Source of the DNA: Bacteroides sp.
GTDB taxonomy: Bacteria > Bacteroidota > Bacteroidia > Bacteroidales > Bacteroidaceae
Direction of reading: 5' to 3'
DNA: 15,059 nt
Assembly: GCA_021204375.1 (NCBI GenBank)
Contig: JAJPZL010000213.1
Span: forward strand, 1-15,059
Shown: piece after piece, positions 1 to 9,900 of the stretch
Layout of the letters: each line of letters starts with the position of its first letter
How positions within the stretch are numbered: the first letter of the stretch is position 1
Notes under the pieces: generated by a model
What the model was told of the DNA's origin: nothing
Database searches by the model: none
What the model saw: the letters and a program-made list of their open reading frames with translations, nothing else
Program-made: the position numbers and the translations under genes

Positions 1-23
1 TGCTACAACAAAGTAATAAAAAG

Positions 24-554
24 ATGACCACTAAATCCCACTATAAATTATCTTCGTTACTATTTATGATATGGATGGTAACTATACTGGGAATAACCTG
101 CGGATTTCTCCTAGTAAAAGCTCTGTTCAATAAAGATCTTACCGGGCATGTGCTTACAGCCAGGATACTTTCTGTGTGCGTTTTTATTCTTGAACTTCTG
201 TATATCTGGTTATTTATGACTGAGTGTAAACGGATAGAAGCCAGCGAAAAAGAGATCACCTTTATCAATCCCGTTTTTCCCTTTATCCGGAAAACGGTTT
301 CATGGAGTACATTTGACTACTATATTATAATAACCGATAGTAACGGATACGGTATTTATGATACCATCTGGTTAATAAAAGATAAACGACTGAAGAGTCG
401 TATATCAGGTTACTCTGTAAAAAACCTTCCGGAGATCATAGCGGCAATAAGGCTTCCCTACAAAGGACACCCGAAGATAAAAGACAGTAAAAACTTCTCC
501 TGCCGCTTTTTATCGGCAGAAGTACCCGAAATATTCCCGACGGACCTCTCCTGA
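24..554 (+). CDS. Small membrane protein of unknown function with C-terminal soluble domain
   Basis: I do not recognise a characterised family. The 176-residue product has two hydrophobic segments, at about residues 10-33 and 45-66, separated by a short polar loop. A soluble part of about 110 residues follows, rich in alternating beta-type stretches (about 68-145). This layout (two N-terminal helices, then a compact beta domain) resembles small bacterial membrane proteins with a PH-like domain, but that is an analogy only. The start at 24 is preceded by an A-rich stretch (AAGTAATAAAAAG) typical of Bacteroidales starts. The frame stays open to the left edge with no other ATG, so a start outside the window cannot be excluded. 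It converges on the glycosidase operon, and its TGA stop touches the A-run that forms the T-tract of the opposite-strand terminator. Confidence 0.6.
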   Translation: MTTKSHYKLSSLLFMIWMVTILGITCGFLLVKALFNKDLTGHVLTARILSVCVFILELLYIWLFMTECKRIEASEKEITFINPVFPFIRKTVSWSTFDYYIIITDSNGYGIYDTIWLIKDKRLKSRISGYSVKNLPEIIAAIRLPYKGHPKIKDSKNFSCRFLSAEVPEIFPTDLS

Positions 555-593
555 AAAAAATGCCACAAACTTCCATACAGAAGCCCGTGGCAT
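554..593 (-). terminator. Rho-independent terminator of the glycosidase operon
   Basis: Read on the minus strand, ATGCCACGGGCTTC pairs with GAAGTTTGTGGCAT around the 6-nt loop TGTATG, giving a 14-bp uninterrupted stem with three G.U pairs. The stem is followed directly by a run of T. It begins 40 nt after the stop of the GH2 gene. On the plus strand the three G.U pairs become A.C mismatches and no T-run follows, so the structure is directional and serves the minus-strand operon rather than the gene at 24-554. Confidence 0.9.
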
Positions 594-632
594 ACCTACA
601 CACACTCACACCTAAAACCTTGTCTATAAAAA

Positions 633-3248
633 TTACTTTTCTGTTCCAAACTCAGTCTGCTGACGCTCTACCTCGATCAGCATCTGGTTCTTCTCCTCTT
701 CAGAAAGGATCACTTTGGGTGCACCCGCTCCGGAAGTAACACCGGCACTACCCTGAACTGCATTCCGCTCTTCGAGGTAACACATAGCAAATTCAGCCGG
801 AACTGATTCAAACTCAATCTCAGCGGGTGTCGGAGCCAGTGTACCCTCAAACTGTACACGAGCCGTCACTTTGATCTTACCCGGTGTTTGAGTCGAACGG
901 ATCAGCACCGGAGCCGAACCAAACTCTACGGCACGGGGATTAGCGTTGATCGAAGCATCCCCGATGATCTCTCCCTCACCCTCTACCGTAAATACAATAT
1001 TCTCTTTCGCCAGACGGCGTACATTCCCACTATCATCCGTTACCTCAGCCACTACGATCAGAAAGTCGGACCCATCGGCAATAAGTGCCTGCCCCTGATG
1101 GTCGATAGAGAGTTGCAAACGAGTAGAACGGCGCGAAGGCATCTTCCGGTGGGTACATACCACCTCACCGTTTATAATCCCCTCTGCTACCAGATTCACC
1201 TTTTCCCAGTTCTTCTGGAAATAACTATAATCACGGGCTTCCCAGAAGTCCCATACCTGTTCAAAAACAACCGGAGCATTGGGCATATGTCCCGGAGCGT
1301 GCATCACCGGTTTAGTCCAGCTTTTGGTACCGTCGTACATCGAAAGCCGTACCGAATCGCAATTACTGAACACAATTACCTCCGCATCCGAGAAAGGAGA
1401 CATTTCATGAGTAATATAAACCATCGGTCCCGATTCAGCCAACGGATGATCCAGATCGGCAGCCGTCTGCGAACGGAACATATAGTAAGCATATTTCGGC
1501 TGGCGGAACGCATCGTAAATCCCTCCCCAATAGGGATCGGGATGGTATCCGCGCTGATGGTCGAACGGATGCCACTGCGCCCCTCCGATAAACTGCCCGT
1601 TGGTCCGGTAAAGTTCGTCGTAACTCTTAGCCAGCGACATAGCCTGTACCAGCAACGAACGTTCGCCCCAGCTACGGCTGGCACGGTTGTTATTGTTATG
1701 AGCATACCAGTCGTCTACATTCTCCCCGAATTCCCGGGTAAAGATCACCCGGTCGGCTATATCCTTTTCATCGTCTCCCGGCCAGCCATATACTACGTCG
1801 TAGTTATCTTTCACCCCGTCCGAATGTACATCGGCAGCAGCGGCCGGACGTCCCGGATAGGGAAATTCATCTTTTGTGATCTGCAAAGCCTCTAGCGAAA
1901 ACTCCAGCGGGAAACGGGTTTCATTCAGGATCGGTTCCCACATCAGTACCGACGGATGATTACGGTCCCGGCGGATCATCTCTCTTGTATTTTTATGCAC
2001 CAGTTCGACAAAGTGAGGCTCTTTGTTCCAGAACTGCCAGCCCGGAGTAGCCACAATTACAAACATACCCAGTTCGTCGCAGGCGTCCATAAAGGCAGGA
2101 TCCATCGGATAGTGAGCCACACGAATGATCCGGCACCCTGCATCCCTTAGCTTTTTTGCATCCCTCCATTGCTGTGAGTTGGGCATAGCATTGCCCACAT
2201 AGGCAAAATCCTGATGGCGGTTAGCCCCTATCAGTTGCCCGAAAGGCTTACCGTTGAGCCAGAAGCCCTCCTTATCCCGGAACTCAGCCAGGCGAATACC
2301 CGCCCGGGTAACCCCTCCGTCAATGGTTCTGTTATCCTCTTTGATACGGGATTCCACCCGGTATAAATAGGGACTATCCGGTTCCCACAACTTCGGGTTC
2401 TTCACCGTAAAGGTATGATACACCGTCTGGTCTTCGCCCAGCTTCAAAGTGACACGGCTCGAAGTACGTTTTACTACTTTACCATCTTTTTCCGTCAGTG
2501 CCGTCTCTACAGTTACCGTACGGGTAGTAGTTCCTTCATTCTTTACCTCAGTATTTACATACACCTCCGCACTCTTTTCACTGATCTTATCGTAGTGTAC
2601 AAACACCCCCCCTCCGGCTACCTTATCCGCCTCTACCGCATCGGTAATAGATACCGGAGACTTTACGATCATCCATACATCCCGGTAAATACCCCCGTGA
2701 TAAGTAAAATCGAGTGTATACTGACGCTTGCCGGGAGGATACTCCCGGTCGTCGCTGTTATCAGTCAGCACAGCGATCAGGCACGAATCTCCCGCCTGCA
2801 CTCCGGCCTCCGTAAGGTTCACATTAAAAGGCAGGTATCCTCCGATATGCTCCTGTACTTTCCGGCCGTTGATATAAATATCCTGTTTTCCCATAGCCGC
2901 TTCGAAATGCAGGATCACCTGTTTACCCTGTGCAGATGCCGGAACCACAAACCATTTGCGGTACCACGCCGGACCCTGATAGTTACGGGTACCACTCGCC
3001 TCCGCCGGCATCAGTTCCACCGTATGAGGTGTAGAAACCACCTCCCAGGCGGAATCATCAAAATTCACTTCGTGACCCCCCGGCAGGTCGCCTTTGAAGT
3101 AGCGCCATCCCGGATTAAAGCTGTAAATATCCCGTCCGCTGTCAGGAAGCGGGAAGAAACCCGCCACTGAGATCTCAGGACGATAGTAACCGGCACTGGC
3201 CAGTACCGGAAAAAGGATCCATATCCAAAAAAGTAATCTGCTTTTCAT
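633..3248 (-). CDS. Glycoside hydrolase family 2 protein (beta-galactosidase/beta-glucuronidase type), exported
   Basis: An 871-residue exported glycosidase. Residues 1-19 form a signal peptide (hydrophobic core, then ASA/G). A jelly-roll sugar-binding domain follows (about 43-196, with the DIYINGRKV motif and FTYHGGIYRDVW), then an immunoglobulin-like domain (about 200-318) and the catalytic TIM barrel (about 325-600). The predicted acid/base is Glu443 in WEPILNE, the counterpart of the usual W-S-L-G-N-E. The predicted nucleophile is Glu506 in FTREFGE. Only 63 residues separate them, fewer than in LacZ. Residues 710-815 look like an added Ig/Big-type domain, and a polar tail ends the protein. 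GH2 enzymes are retaining exo-glycosidases; the variant WEPILNE motif does not let me name the sugar (beta-galactoside, glucuronide or mannoside are all possible). It is the last gene of the operon: its ATG lies 3 nt after the stop of the preceding gene, and a terminator follows 40 nt after its TAA. Confidence 0.92.
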   Translation of the reverse strand: MKSRLLFWIWILFPVLASAGYYRPEISVAGFFPLPDSGRDIYSFNPGWRYFKGDLPGGHEVNFDDSAWEVVSTPHTVELMPAEASGTRNYQGPAWYRKWFVVPASAQGKQVILHFEAAMGKQDIYINGRKVQEHIGGYLPFNVNLTEAGVQAGDSCLIAVLTDNSDDREYPPGKRQYTLDFTYHGGIYRDVWMIVKSPVSITDAVEADKVAGGGVFVHYDKISEKSAEVYVNTEVKNEGTTTRTVTVETALTEKDGKVVKRTSSRVTLKLGEDQTVYHTFTVKNPKLWEPDSPYLYRVESRIKEDNRTIDGGVTRAGIRLAEFRDKEGFWLNGKPFGQLIGANRHQDFAYVGNAMPNSQQWRDAKKLRDAGCRIIRVAHYPMDPAFMDACDELGMFVIVATPGWQFWNKEPHFVELVHKNTREMIRRDRNHPSVLMWEPILNETRFPLEFSLEALQITKDEFPYPGRPAAAADVHSDGVKDNYDVVYGWPGDDEKDIADRVIFTREFGENVDDWYAHNNNNRASRSWGERSLLVQAMSLAKSYDELYRTNGQFIGGAQWHPFDHQRGYHPDPYWGGIYDAFRQPKYAYYMFRSQTAADLDHPLAESGPMVYITHEMSPFSDAEVIVFSNCDSVRLSMYDGTKSWTKPVMHAPGHMPNAPVVFEQVWDFWEARDYSYFQKNWEKVNLVAEGIINGEVVCTHRKMPSRRSTRLQLSIDHQGQALIADGSDFLIVVAEVTDDSGNVRRLAKENIVFTVEGEGEIIGDASINANPRAVEFGSAPVLIRSTQTPGKIKVTARVQFEGTLAPTPAEIEFESVPAEFAMCYLEERNAVQGSAGVTSGAGAPKVILSEEEKNQMLIEVERQQTEFGTEK

Positions 3249-3251
3249 CTT

Positions 3252-5495
3252 TTATCTCTTTATGTAGCTCGTATTCATTACAATATCTTTTCGGCGACTC
3301 TTCGGAAACACTTTCAGATCAATCACTTCTCCGTCCCTCAACTCTGCCTCTACCACCGTATTTCCCGGAGCATGCAGTTTAAAACGGATATCCTTATCCT
3401 GCGGCCAGGCCGGGAATAGTAATATCTCATCTCCGTTTGTCTGAAGAAGCATCTCCTGCAACCCGATCATACCACTACCACCCCAGTTATGGTCGGGTGT
3501 CCAGTCGTAACCCGGTCCCCAGAAGGCCGGGAAACGGTGTGGCCCATCCCCCAGTTTCAGGGAAGTCAGCCGATAGGCCTCTTCCGTCAATCCCAGGCAG
3601 GCAGCCCAGATATTATCCTGTTTCCATCCAATGTGGATACGGAACTCCAGGGCATCCGGATCATACAAATAAGTATTACGGGCAATCTCCAGATCAGGTC
3701 TTCCTACCCCATAAATGCGCCAGGGATAGACCGGATAAAGCTGCGGAGTCTCCACATTATTAATTCGCTCCCATGTTTTGGCAGGAGAGATCATGGTACG
3801 CCCTTCCAGCTCCCGCAGAGGAAGCGGAGGGATCTTAGTCAGCATCTCCGGCATCTGCCCGTAACTCTCCAGTACTACCCGCAGGGCCGCAATGGTACTG
3901 GATGCATTGTTGGTCATTTTATAGGTCTCGCAGGCAGAACCCGGAAAGAGGATCAGGTGCCCCTCCCCATCCAGTGACTTTCGTCCCCGGCGGGAAGCTA
4001 AGTATTCATAATGCTCCTCAAAAAAGCGGAGCGAACTCTCAATAAGCGGTATATAAGGAGTAATGTCATCCCCGTTATAAACGTTACGATCCAGGATCAT
4101 CTGGCAAAACTCCAGTACGGTATCCCACTCATACTCCAGCCAGGCATTATACTCCACCCCTTTATCAAAATAGTCGGGACGTTTAAATCCATATTCAGCC
4201 GGATTGGGCAAACCGAAGTTCTCTATCTGTTCTCCGAAACAGGCACCTCCGTGTCCCCAGTATACTTCACTACGTAGTTCAGTATTCCCCAGCATCTGGT
4301 TGTAAAACTCAAACTGGGCATCCATCATATCAAAATCACCTGCTTTCAGCATCGGCCAGTAGACCAACCGCTGGTTCTGTGCAGTCATGGTACCCCCGCC
4401 CCATTTGCGGTAATCCGGCGTAAAGGCCTGCTTCTCATCCACAAAAACCGGATCAAAGGTAAACAGCCCTCCGTTAAACTTAGTCGGTACACTTCCGTAC
4501 GCATTGCATCCCAGCATATAACGGAACAGCATGTAGTTACGGGTTATCTCCGTACTCTCTCCGCTACCGATGATATAGCTACGGTTATGGAAAGCCTTCC
4601 ACCACTCCCGGCTCCGTTTTTTGTCAGCCGCAGATACAGCAGCCACCGTCCGGCGAAGTTCCTGTTCCCAAAGAGCCATATCCTCCGTCTGCTGCGTATG
4701 CAACGCTATCTTTATATGGTGATTGCGGGCAGGCTTTACACTCTCGTAACACCACGCCTTAAAATCAGTACCGGCATACTCTCCGTCCCGAGTTCCCCTA
4801 TACCGCAGGTTATCGCCCCAGAGCATTCCACCAAAAGTAAGATGGGCCAGCGGATTCATCATCCTCTCCTTTACCTCTTCCAGTCCCTGCTGTCTGACCG
4901 TCCAGTCAAAAATTGTCTCCTGCGGGTTACGGTGATAAAAAAGAATGCTCTTATCCCCAGGCTCTATCCCATCAGCAGCCGTCAAAGAGCCTTCGGGCGG
5001 TGCCCATTTCCAGGAGTTCTGCTGACCTTCCCCCTTCCGGATGAGACGATCCCGATAACGCCAGTTCTCATAAAAGACCTCTGCCTTTACAGCCTGTTTG
5101 CTTTTTACCTCCACATGGATAACCGGCTTGAATACATCCACCCACAACTCAATAGTACCTGCTGCGGTAGTGATCTCTATATGCCCCTCTTCCGGCTTCA
5201 GCTCCTGGCTGAATTCCGTATTACCATTAAAAAAGTCGGGTGTAAAGGCCATCCGTACACGCCCCTGTTTCAGTTGAGTATTATGGCGATCAAACGTACC
5301 ACTCCGGCTCATATAGAAAAAGAGTTCATCCCCCTCTACCCATACATTCAGGCCGATATCTCCTCCGCCACACGGCATAGACTCCGAAGAGTTACGACTC
5401 TGGCTCTCCCAGATAAGGTGAGCATGCTGCCCCCAAAGGAACAACATGCTCATCCATACCAACGCTAATAATGAAAAGATCTTTTTTACTACCAT
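3252..5495 (-). CDS. Exported DUF5703/GH95-like (alpha/alpha)6-barrel protein, putative glycosidase
   Basis: A 747-residue exported protein. Residues 1-22 form a signal peptide (MVVKK, then a hydrophobic core ending near WGQ). The mature N-terminus (HLIWESQSRNSSESMPCGGGDIGLNVWVEG) is the beta-sandwich entry typical of DUF5703 proteins, which are distantly related to GH95 alpha-L-fucosidases. Residues about 300-680 look like an (alpha/alpha)6 barrel rich in aromatic and acidic residues (YGSVPTKFNGGLFTFD near 333-348, WGGGTMTAQNQRLVYWPML near 365-383, GHGGACFGEQ near 414-423). The end (about 685-735) is a small beta domain like the GH95 C-terminus. No catalytic pair can be assigned from sequence alone. 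Position between an esterase and a GH2 enzyme, with 3-nt spacers on both sides, supports a role in glycan breakdown; an alpha-fucosidase-like activity is inference. No disruption is visible. Confidence 0.75.
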   Translation of the reverse strand: MVVKKIFSLLALVWMSMLFLWGQHAHLIWESQSRNSSESMPCGGGDIGLNVWVEGDELFFYMSRSGTFDRHNTQLKQGRVRMAFTPDFFNGNTEFSQELKPEEGHIEITTAAGTIELWVDVFKPVIHVEVKSKQAVKAEVFYENWRYRDRLIRKGEGQQNSWKWAPPEGSLTAADGIEPGDKSILFYHRNPQETIFDWTVRQQGLEEVKERMMNPLAHLTFGGMLWGDNLRYRGTRDGEYAGTDFKAWCYESVKPARNHHIKIALHTQQTEDMALWEQELRRTVAAVSAADKKRSREWWKAFHNRSYIIGSGESTEITRNYMLFRYMLGCNAYGSVPTKFNGGLFTFDPVFVDEKQAFTPDYRKWGGGTMTAQNQRLVYWPMLKAGDFDMMDAQFEFYNQMLGNTELRSEVYWGHGGACFGEQIENFGLPNPAEYGFKRPDYFDKGVEYNAWLEYEWDTVLEFCQMILDRNVYNGDDITPYIPLIESSLRFFEEHYEYLASRRGRKSLDGEGHLILFPGSACETYKMTNNASSTIAALRVVLESYGQMPEMLTKIPPLPLRELEGRTMISPAKTWERINNVETPQLYPVYPWRIYGVGRPDLEIARNTYLYDPDALEFRIHIGWKQDNIWAACLGLTEEAYRLTSLKLGDGPHRFPAFWGPGYDWTPDHNWGGSGMIGLQEMLLQTNGDEILLFPAWPQDKDIRFKLHAPGNTVVEAELRDGEVIDLKVFPKSRRKDIVMNTSYIKR

Positions 5496-5498
5496 ATA

Positions 5499-6923
5499 CT
5501 ACCAATTATCCGAGCGGAAGGAGGAGACAGGCAGGCCGTCGCCACCAAAAAGGTCGCATTTCACATAATTTTCAAAACCATACCGAACCGCTACCGGGTG
5601 AGGTACCTGTTCGCTCTTTACCTGGACCTTGTTCCGCACGATCCAGGCCTTGGCCGGATAAAAGACCCGGTCTTCCCCCGCTACCTGGAAAAGCTTCGAT
5701 TCAAAATCTTTAGCCGCTATCCACATCGGTGCCCGGTCAAAACTCACGATCACCGTATCATTCTGTACCTCCATAGAGTCATAAAAAGGACTATCTCACG
5801 AGATACCTTCCACCCCATACGTTTTGGAGAGTGCCAGCAATGCCAGTCTTTCACCGGCCGTACGTTTATCCGCCGGATGAATACAGGTTCTGTCCCCCGC
5901 ATCCAGTAGCACCGCCATTCCCGTATTCGGAACCCGATGCTCCACTTTCGCCTATGCCTCCCGCAGGTAGGCAGAATTGATCACCTCCTTACCAGGTTCG
6001 GTAATGATCCCGTAATCGTACGGAGCGATCTGGCAATAGTAAAAAGGAAAATCCCCCTGTCCCCATAGGTCTCTCTAACCCGTGATCAGGGTAGAGAACA
6101 TATCGGCATAACTATGGGCCCGGTTATAATTATCTTCGCCCTGGTATCAGATCACTCCCCGTATGGAGAGTCCGATAAAGGGACTCAGCATTCCATTGAA
6201 AAGCACCGTCGGCGTACGGTTCTTAGAGGTGATATCCTCCTCCCTCCTTGGGATCGACACCTCCGGAAAAGCTTTCAGCATATCCTTGTTCATCCACGCC
6301 TCGGCAGCCGAGCCACCCCAGGCAGCTACGATCAACCCCATCGGTGCCCCGGTACTCTCATTCACTAATTTCCCGAAATGATAAGCCGTAGCACTGAACT
6401 CCTTCACGGTCTCCGGTTTAGCCTCTTTCCACTCACCGGTTATATCTTCCTGCGGCAAAACAGTCGCTGTACGTTTGGCCGTAAAGAGACGGATAGCCGG
6501 ATTGCTGCTCCGCAATAGATCCATATTGGAACCGGCGATGGGTTGATTCTTATACCCCTTCATAGGCATCTCCATATTGCTCTGTCCCGAACAGAACTAC
6601 AGCTCACCGACCAGGATATTTTCCAGGCGGGTCACCTCCCCGTTATCCAGTGTGATCGTATAAGGACCCCCGGCCGGGGGTGTCCGGAAAGAGAGTTTCC
6701 ACTTTCCATCCTTTCCCGCAGGAGTACTATACTGAGCACCATCCCATCCGGTTATTACTTTTACTGTTTTTCCGGCAGTCGCCGTTCCCCACAAATTAGC
6801 CTGGGTCTGCTGTTGCATCACCATACCATCCGAGAAGAAAGCCGGTAGTTCTACCTTTGCATACAGGTTACTCAAAGCAGCCGCCACTAGGCAGGCCGCT
6901 ATCATTCGTTTCAGTTGGTTCAT
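5499..6923 (-). pseudogene. Sialate O-acetylesterase-like SGNH esterase, inactivated by five in-frame stops
   Basis: One reading frame of 475 codons runs from ATG (6923) to TAG (5499) without an indel and matches the whole length expected for a sialate O-acetylesterase-like protein. It starts with a signal peptide (MNQLKRMIAACLVAAALSNLYA) and a beta domain. The SGNH nucleophile motif GQSNMEMP (Ser115) and the catalytic His in IHPADK (His349) are both kept. Internal stops are TAG at codon 109 (6597-6599), TGA at 259 (6147-6149), TAG at 283 (6075-6077), TAG at 324 (5952-5954) and TGA at 376 (5796-5798). The first three replace Trp expected by the family (VGE-W-xCSGQSN, GxI-W-YQGE, LI-x-x-W-R) and the fourth replaces Gln (LREA-Q). 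Intact relatives remove acetyl groups from sugars (sialic acid or plant glycans). Spacers of 3 nt on both sides place it as the second gene of the operon. No function is expected from this copy. Confidence 0.9.
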
Positions 6924-6926
6924 CGT

Positions 6927-9900
6927 TTACTTTTCTATGGTAAAGCCTACAGGGCCTAACAGGCCGGCAGGTATTAGTTTATCCTCTTTCATGCGATATT
7001 TAGCATTGGTCCAGATCCCCTCAAACGGAGCCTTTCCCTGATCCGCCCCATTGAGCGCATTGGCCCAGGTATTGGTCACCTCGATCTCCAGCGTGTTGGT
7101 GCCTTTTTTCAGGGCAGTAGTCACATCGGCCCGGTAGGGAGCCGTCCATACAATACCATAATCCACCCCGTTTACCCGTACGGTAGCCACATCGGCCACT
7201 TCACCCAGTTCCAGGTATACTCTATCTGCTTTTACATTTTTCCATTTGAAAGAAGTACAGTAAGTAGCGGTTCCGGAATAGTAACTGATGCGCTCCTCCG
7301 TCTCCTGACTCCAGTCAAAAAGTTCATTCCGGGTTATAACCGTATCAATAAGCGGGAAGTTCACCTTCCACTCTTTTACCTCTAAAGGAACCGAGGTTAT
7401 CTTCGGGGTTTTTACCGTAACAGCTTTTACATCCGTATCCTCTTCAAACACCACAAAAAGCGACTCTCCGCTACAGAGTTCCATCGGTACGATTGTCCGC
7501 CCCTTCTCCATGCGGTAAGAAACCTCCCGGCGAATCTCTCCTGTGACCGGATCCCAGTTCTCCGGCTTTTTACCTTCTATGCGGAAAGAGGCCTCTATAG
7601 TTCTCTTCTCTTCCAGTTGATTAGAGATAAAGTATACATCCGCTTCGGCTCCCCGGCGGTGTGTCCAGGCAATACCTGCCGGTACCACTACATCCAGCTC
7701 CAGGCCATAAGCCGAAAAATCATCCGCCGTAAAAGGAAGTTCCGGAATAACCACTCCCCCTCTTCTGAGCTCCTCGATCTTTGCCTGAGACTCTGCAGAA
7801 AGCGGCACATTATTCGGGTTCATCGGACGCTCGCCCGGAATAATCAACACTTTGTAAGAAGCACCTCCCGGTAATACTAACCGACCCTTCTCAACCTTTG
7901 CTAACCTGATCAATGCATCTTTATTGAAAGAGTCATACGCATATCCACGAAGCGGATTGACCCATTTATCCGGGTCGGCCATATTAGCCGTATGCCTCAC
8001 TCCCACAGGCTCTTCCCGGAGCGGCTGCCCTACATTGGCCAGACGCACCTGTTCAGCCTCTACCCGCTCCTTTCCGAAAATACCCGGCAAAAACGGGACC
8101 AGCCGTTCCGGAAGGATAGAACGACGCGGGATCTCCTCTCCCGTATATACCGCCATATCCACCACCGGTACACCATATTGCAAAAGCACCTGCGAACGGG
8201 TTACATAATCGGTAAAAGCCTTTCCTCCATCACTGAACCAGGTCTGGTCGCGCTGAAAAAAGAGGCCGATCCCATCCAGCGTCATACCCGGTTTCCGGTC
8301 TAGATAGGGGTTATGCGCATAGACATGATAAAAAAGCTTATTGATACCCAGTGCATAGTTACGATCCAGCAGGGTTTTGAACATCGCCGGATGTTCGTTC
8401 CATACCCCCCGTAATTCCGTAAATCCTTCAGCCTGGATCAGTCTCTTTCCATAAATATGAGCGCCGCTGATGGCATCCAGCATATCGTTGGGCTTATCGT
8501 GCGTAGGGCTTTTCAACCAATATTCCCCCATCGGGCGGTCTACCTTCTGGTGATGCAGCAAACCATCACTCACCATAGTCGGTGCCACACACTCAGCAGA
8601 GAATTCACAATCATACTCGCGGGCCGCAGTAGCCAGTACTTCATAAAATACATCCACGACCAACTCGGCAATGGTAGTACGTACATCCCTGAGTACCTCT
8701 TCAGAGCGTTCAACACTCTCTACAGGTATACCCGCCATTAGTGGCAACCATGGCCTCAGGTCGTAACCACGACGTTTGCGGAACTCCTCCGGAAAAGTTT
8801 TACTCCAGTTCTGGCTTCCACACTCCCAGCTATCAATGTGCAGATATTTAAGTACCCTGTGCGCCAGTACCGGATCGGTCTGGCTGAATACCGCTCCAAA
8901 CCAGTGATCAAACTGCTTCCTGACCGCAGCCGCACTGAATTTATCACACTCCAATCCCTTTCCGCCTCCGGCAGTCGCATTGGTGTGTCCGGTAGAGGTG
9001 TGTCCCATACGCAGGATCTTCCAGTATCCTTGGGGGAGCGTGGCAGTAAGCAGGTCTCCCTGCAATGAAGAGGTGAGGTCTACCATATCCCGCTGTTTCA
9101 CACAATCCTCCGTACCTATCTCGCCGGGAGTAGTATCATACGCCACCCTCCATACCAGGCCCGCTTTTCCCTCCCACGCATTCAGGCGGGGCTCACTATG
9201 CAGTAAAAGTCTATCTATCTTCAGGTTCGGCGACCATTTGGCAGCATCCAGGTCTTCACTGCCCGGTTCACTTCCGGCAGGATCCCAGTAAAAACGAAAA
9301 TAACGGGCAGTTGTCGGCGGAATGGCATGTGTAGAGTTCGCATCCGTATTCTGCCACCCCTGACGGGCCGGAACCAGCTGTTTAACCAACAGGAAGTTCT
9401 CCCCGTCATCGCTCGCCATCACCTTCAGGCGGTGTGACTGGTAGTTGTTCCCTTTCAGTACGATCTCTACATTGCGTGCCGTAAAAGGCCGTTCGTATTC
9501 AAATTGTATCCACGAGGGTACCGAAGAGCGGATCACACCGTTCTCATCCACCGTGATCACCCGTTTACCCTCTTCCACATCCTTCGGGTTTATATTCTCG
9601 TAAGTCATGGTATACACCGGAGTATCTACCGGTGCCGCTACCGGATAAGCCAGTAGCGCAATATCTTCATAATATCCTTCCACTGTTTCCGGACGGCTCA
9701 GCAGCAAGTCAGTGAGCTTTCCACCCGCTACAACCGTATCCGTAAATATCACCTTCTGCATAGACTCCTCCGGTGTGATCCAGGGACCACCCGCCAGTGC
9801 AAACCCATCGCAGATGTGCATCCCCAGTTGCAATCCCAGGCGGTCGGCCTCCTCCATGCTGTAACGCACCATCTCCCAGAACTCAGGAGTAAGTTGCTCT

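Noticed and set aside
888..1895. A 335-codon open frame on the plus strand opposite the GH2 gene, and similar long frames opposite the GH95-like and GH106 genes
   Set aside because: They lie wholly antisense to genes with clear family motifs, have no recognisable domains, signal peptides or promoters, and arise from codon bias of the real genes.
6147..6575. Separate small genes in place of the esterase fragments (5499-5774, 6147-6575, 6597-6923)
   Set aside because: All lie in the same frame and join into one family-length protein; the fragment starts are internal Met codons.
5796..6599. Selenocysteine, pyrrolysine or stop reassignment to explain TGA and TAG inside the esterase
   Set aside because: The stops fall at conserved Trp/Gln positions, not at catalytic Cys or Lys. 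Both TGA and TAG would need reassignment, while other genes here end normally with TAG and TGA.
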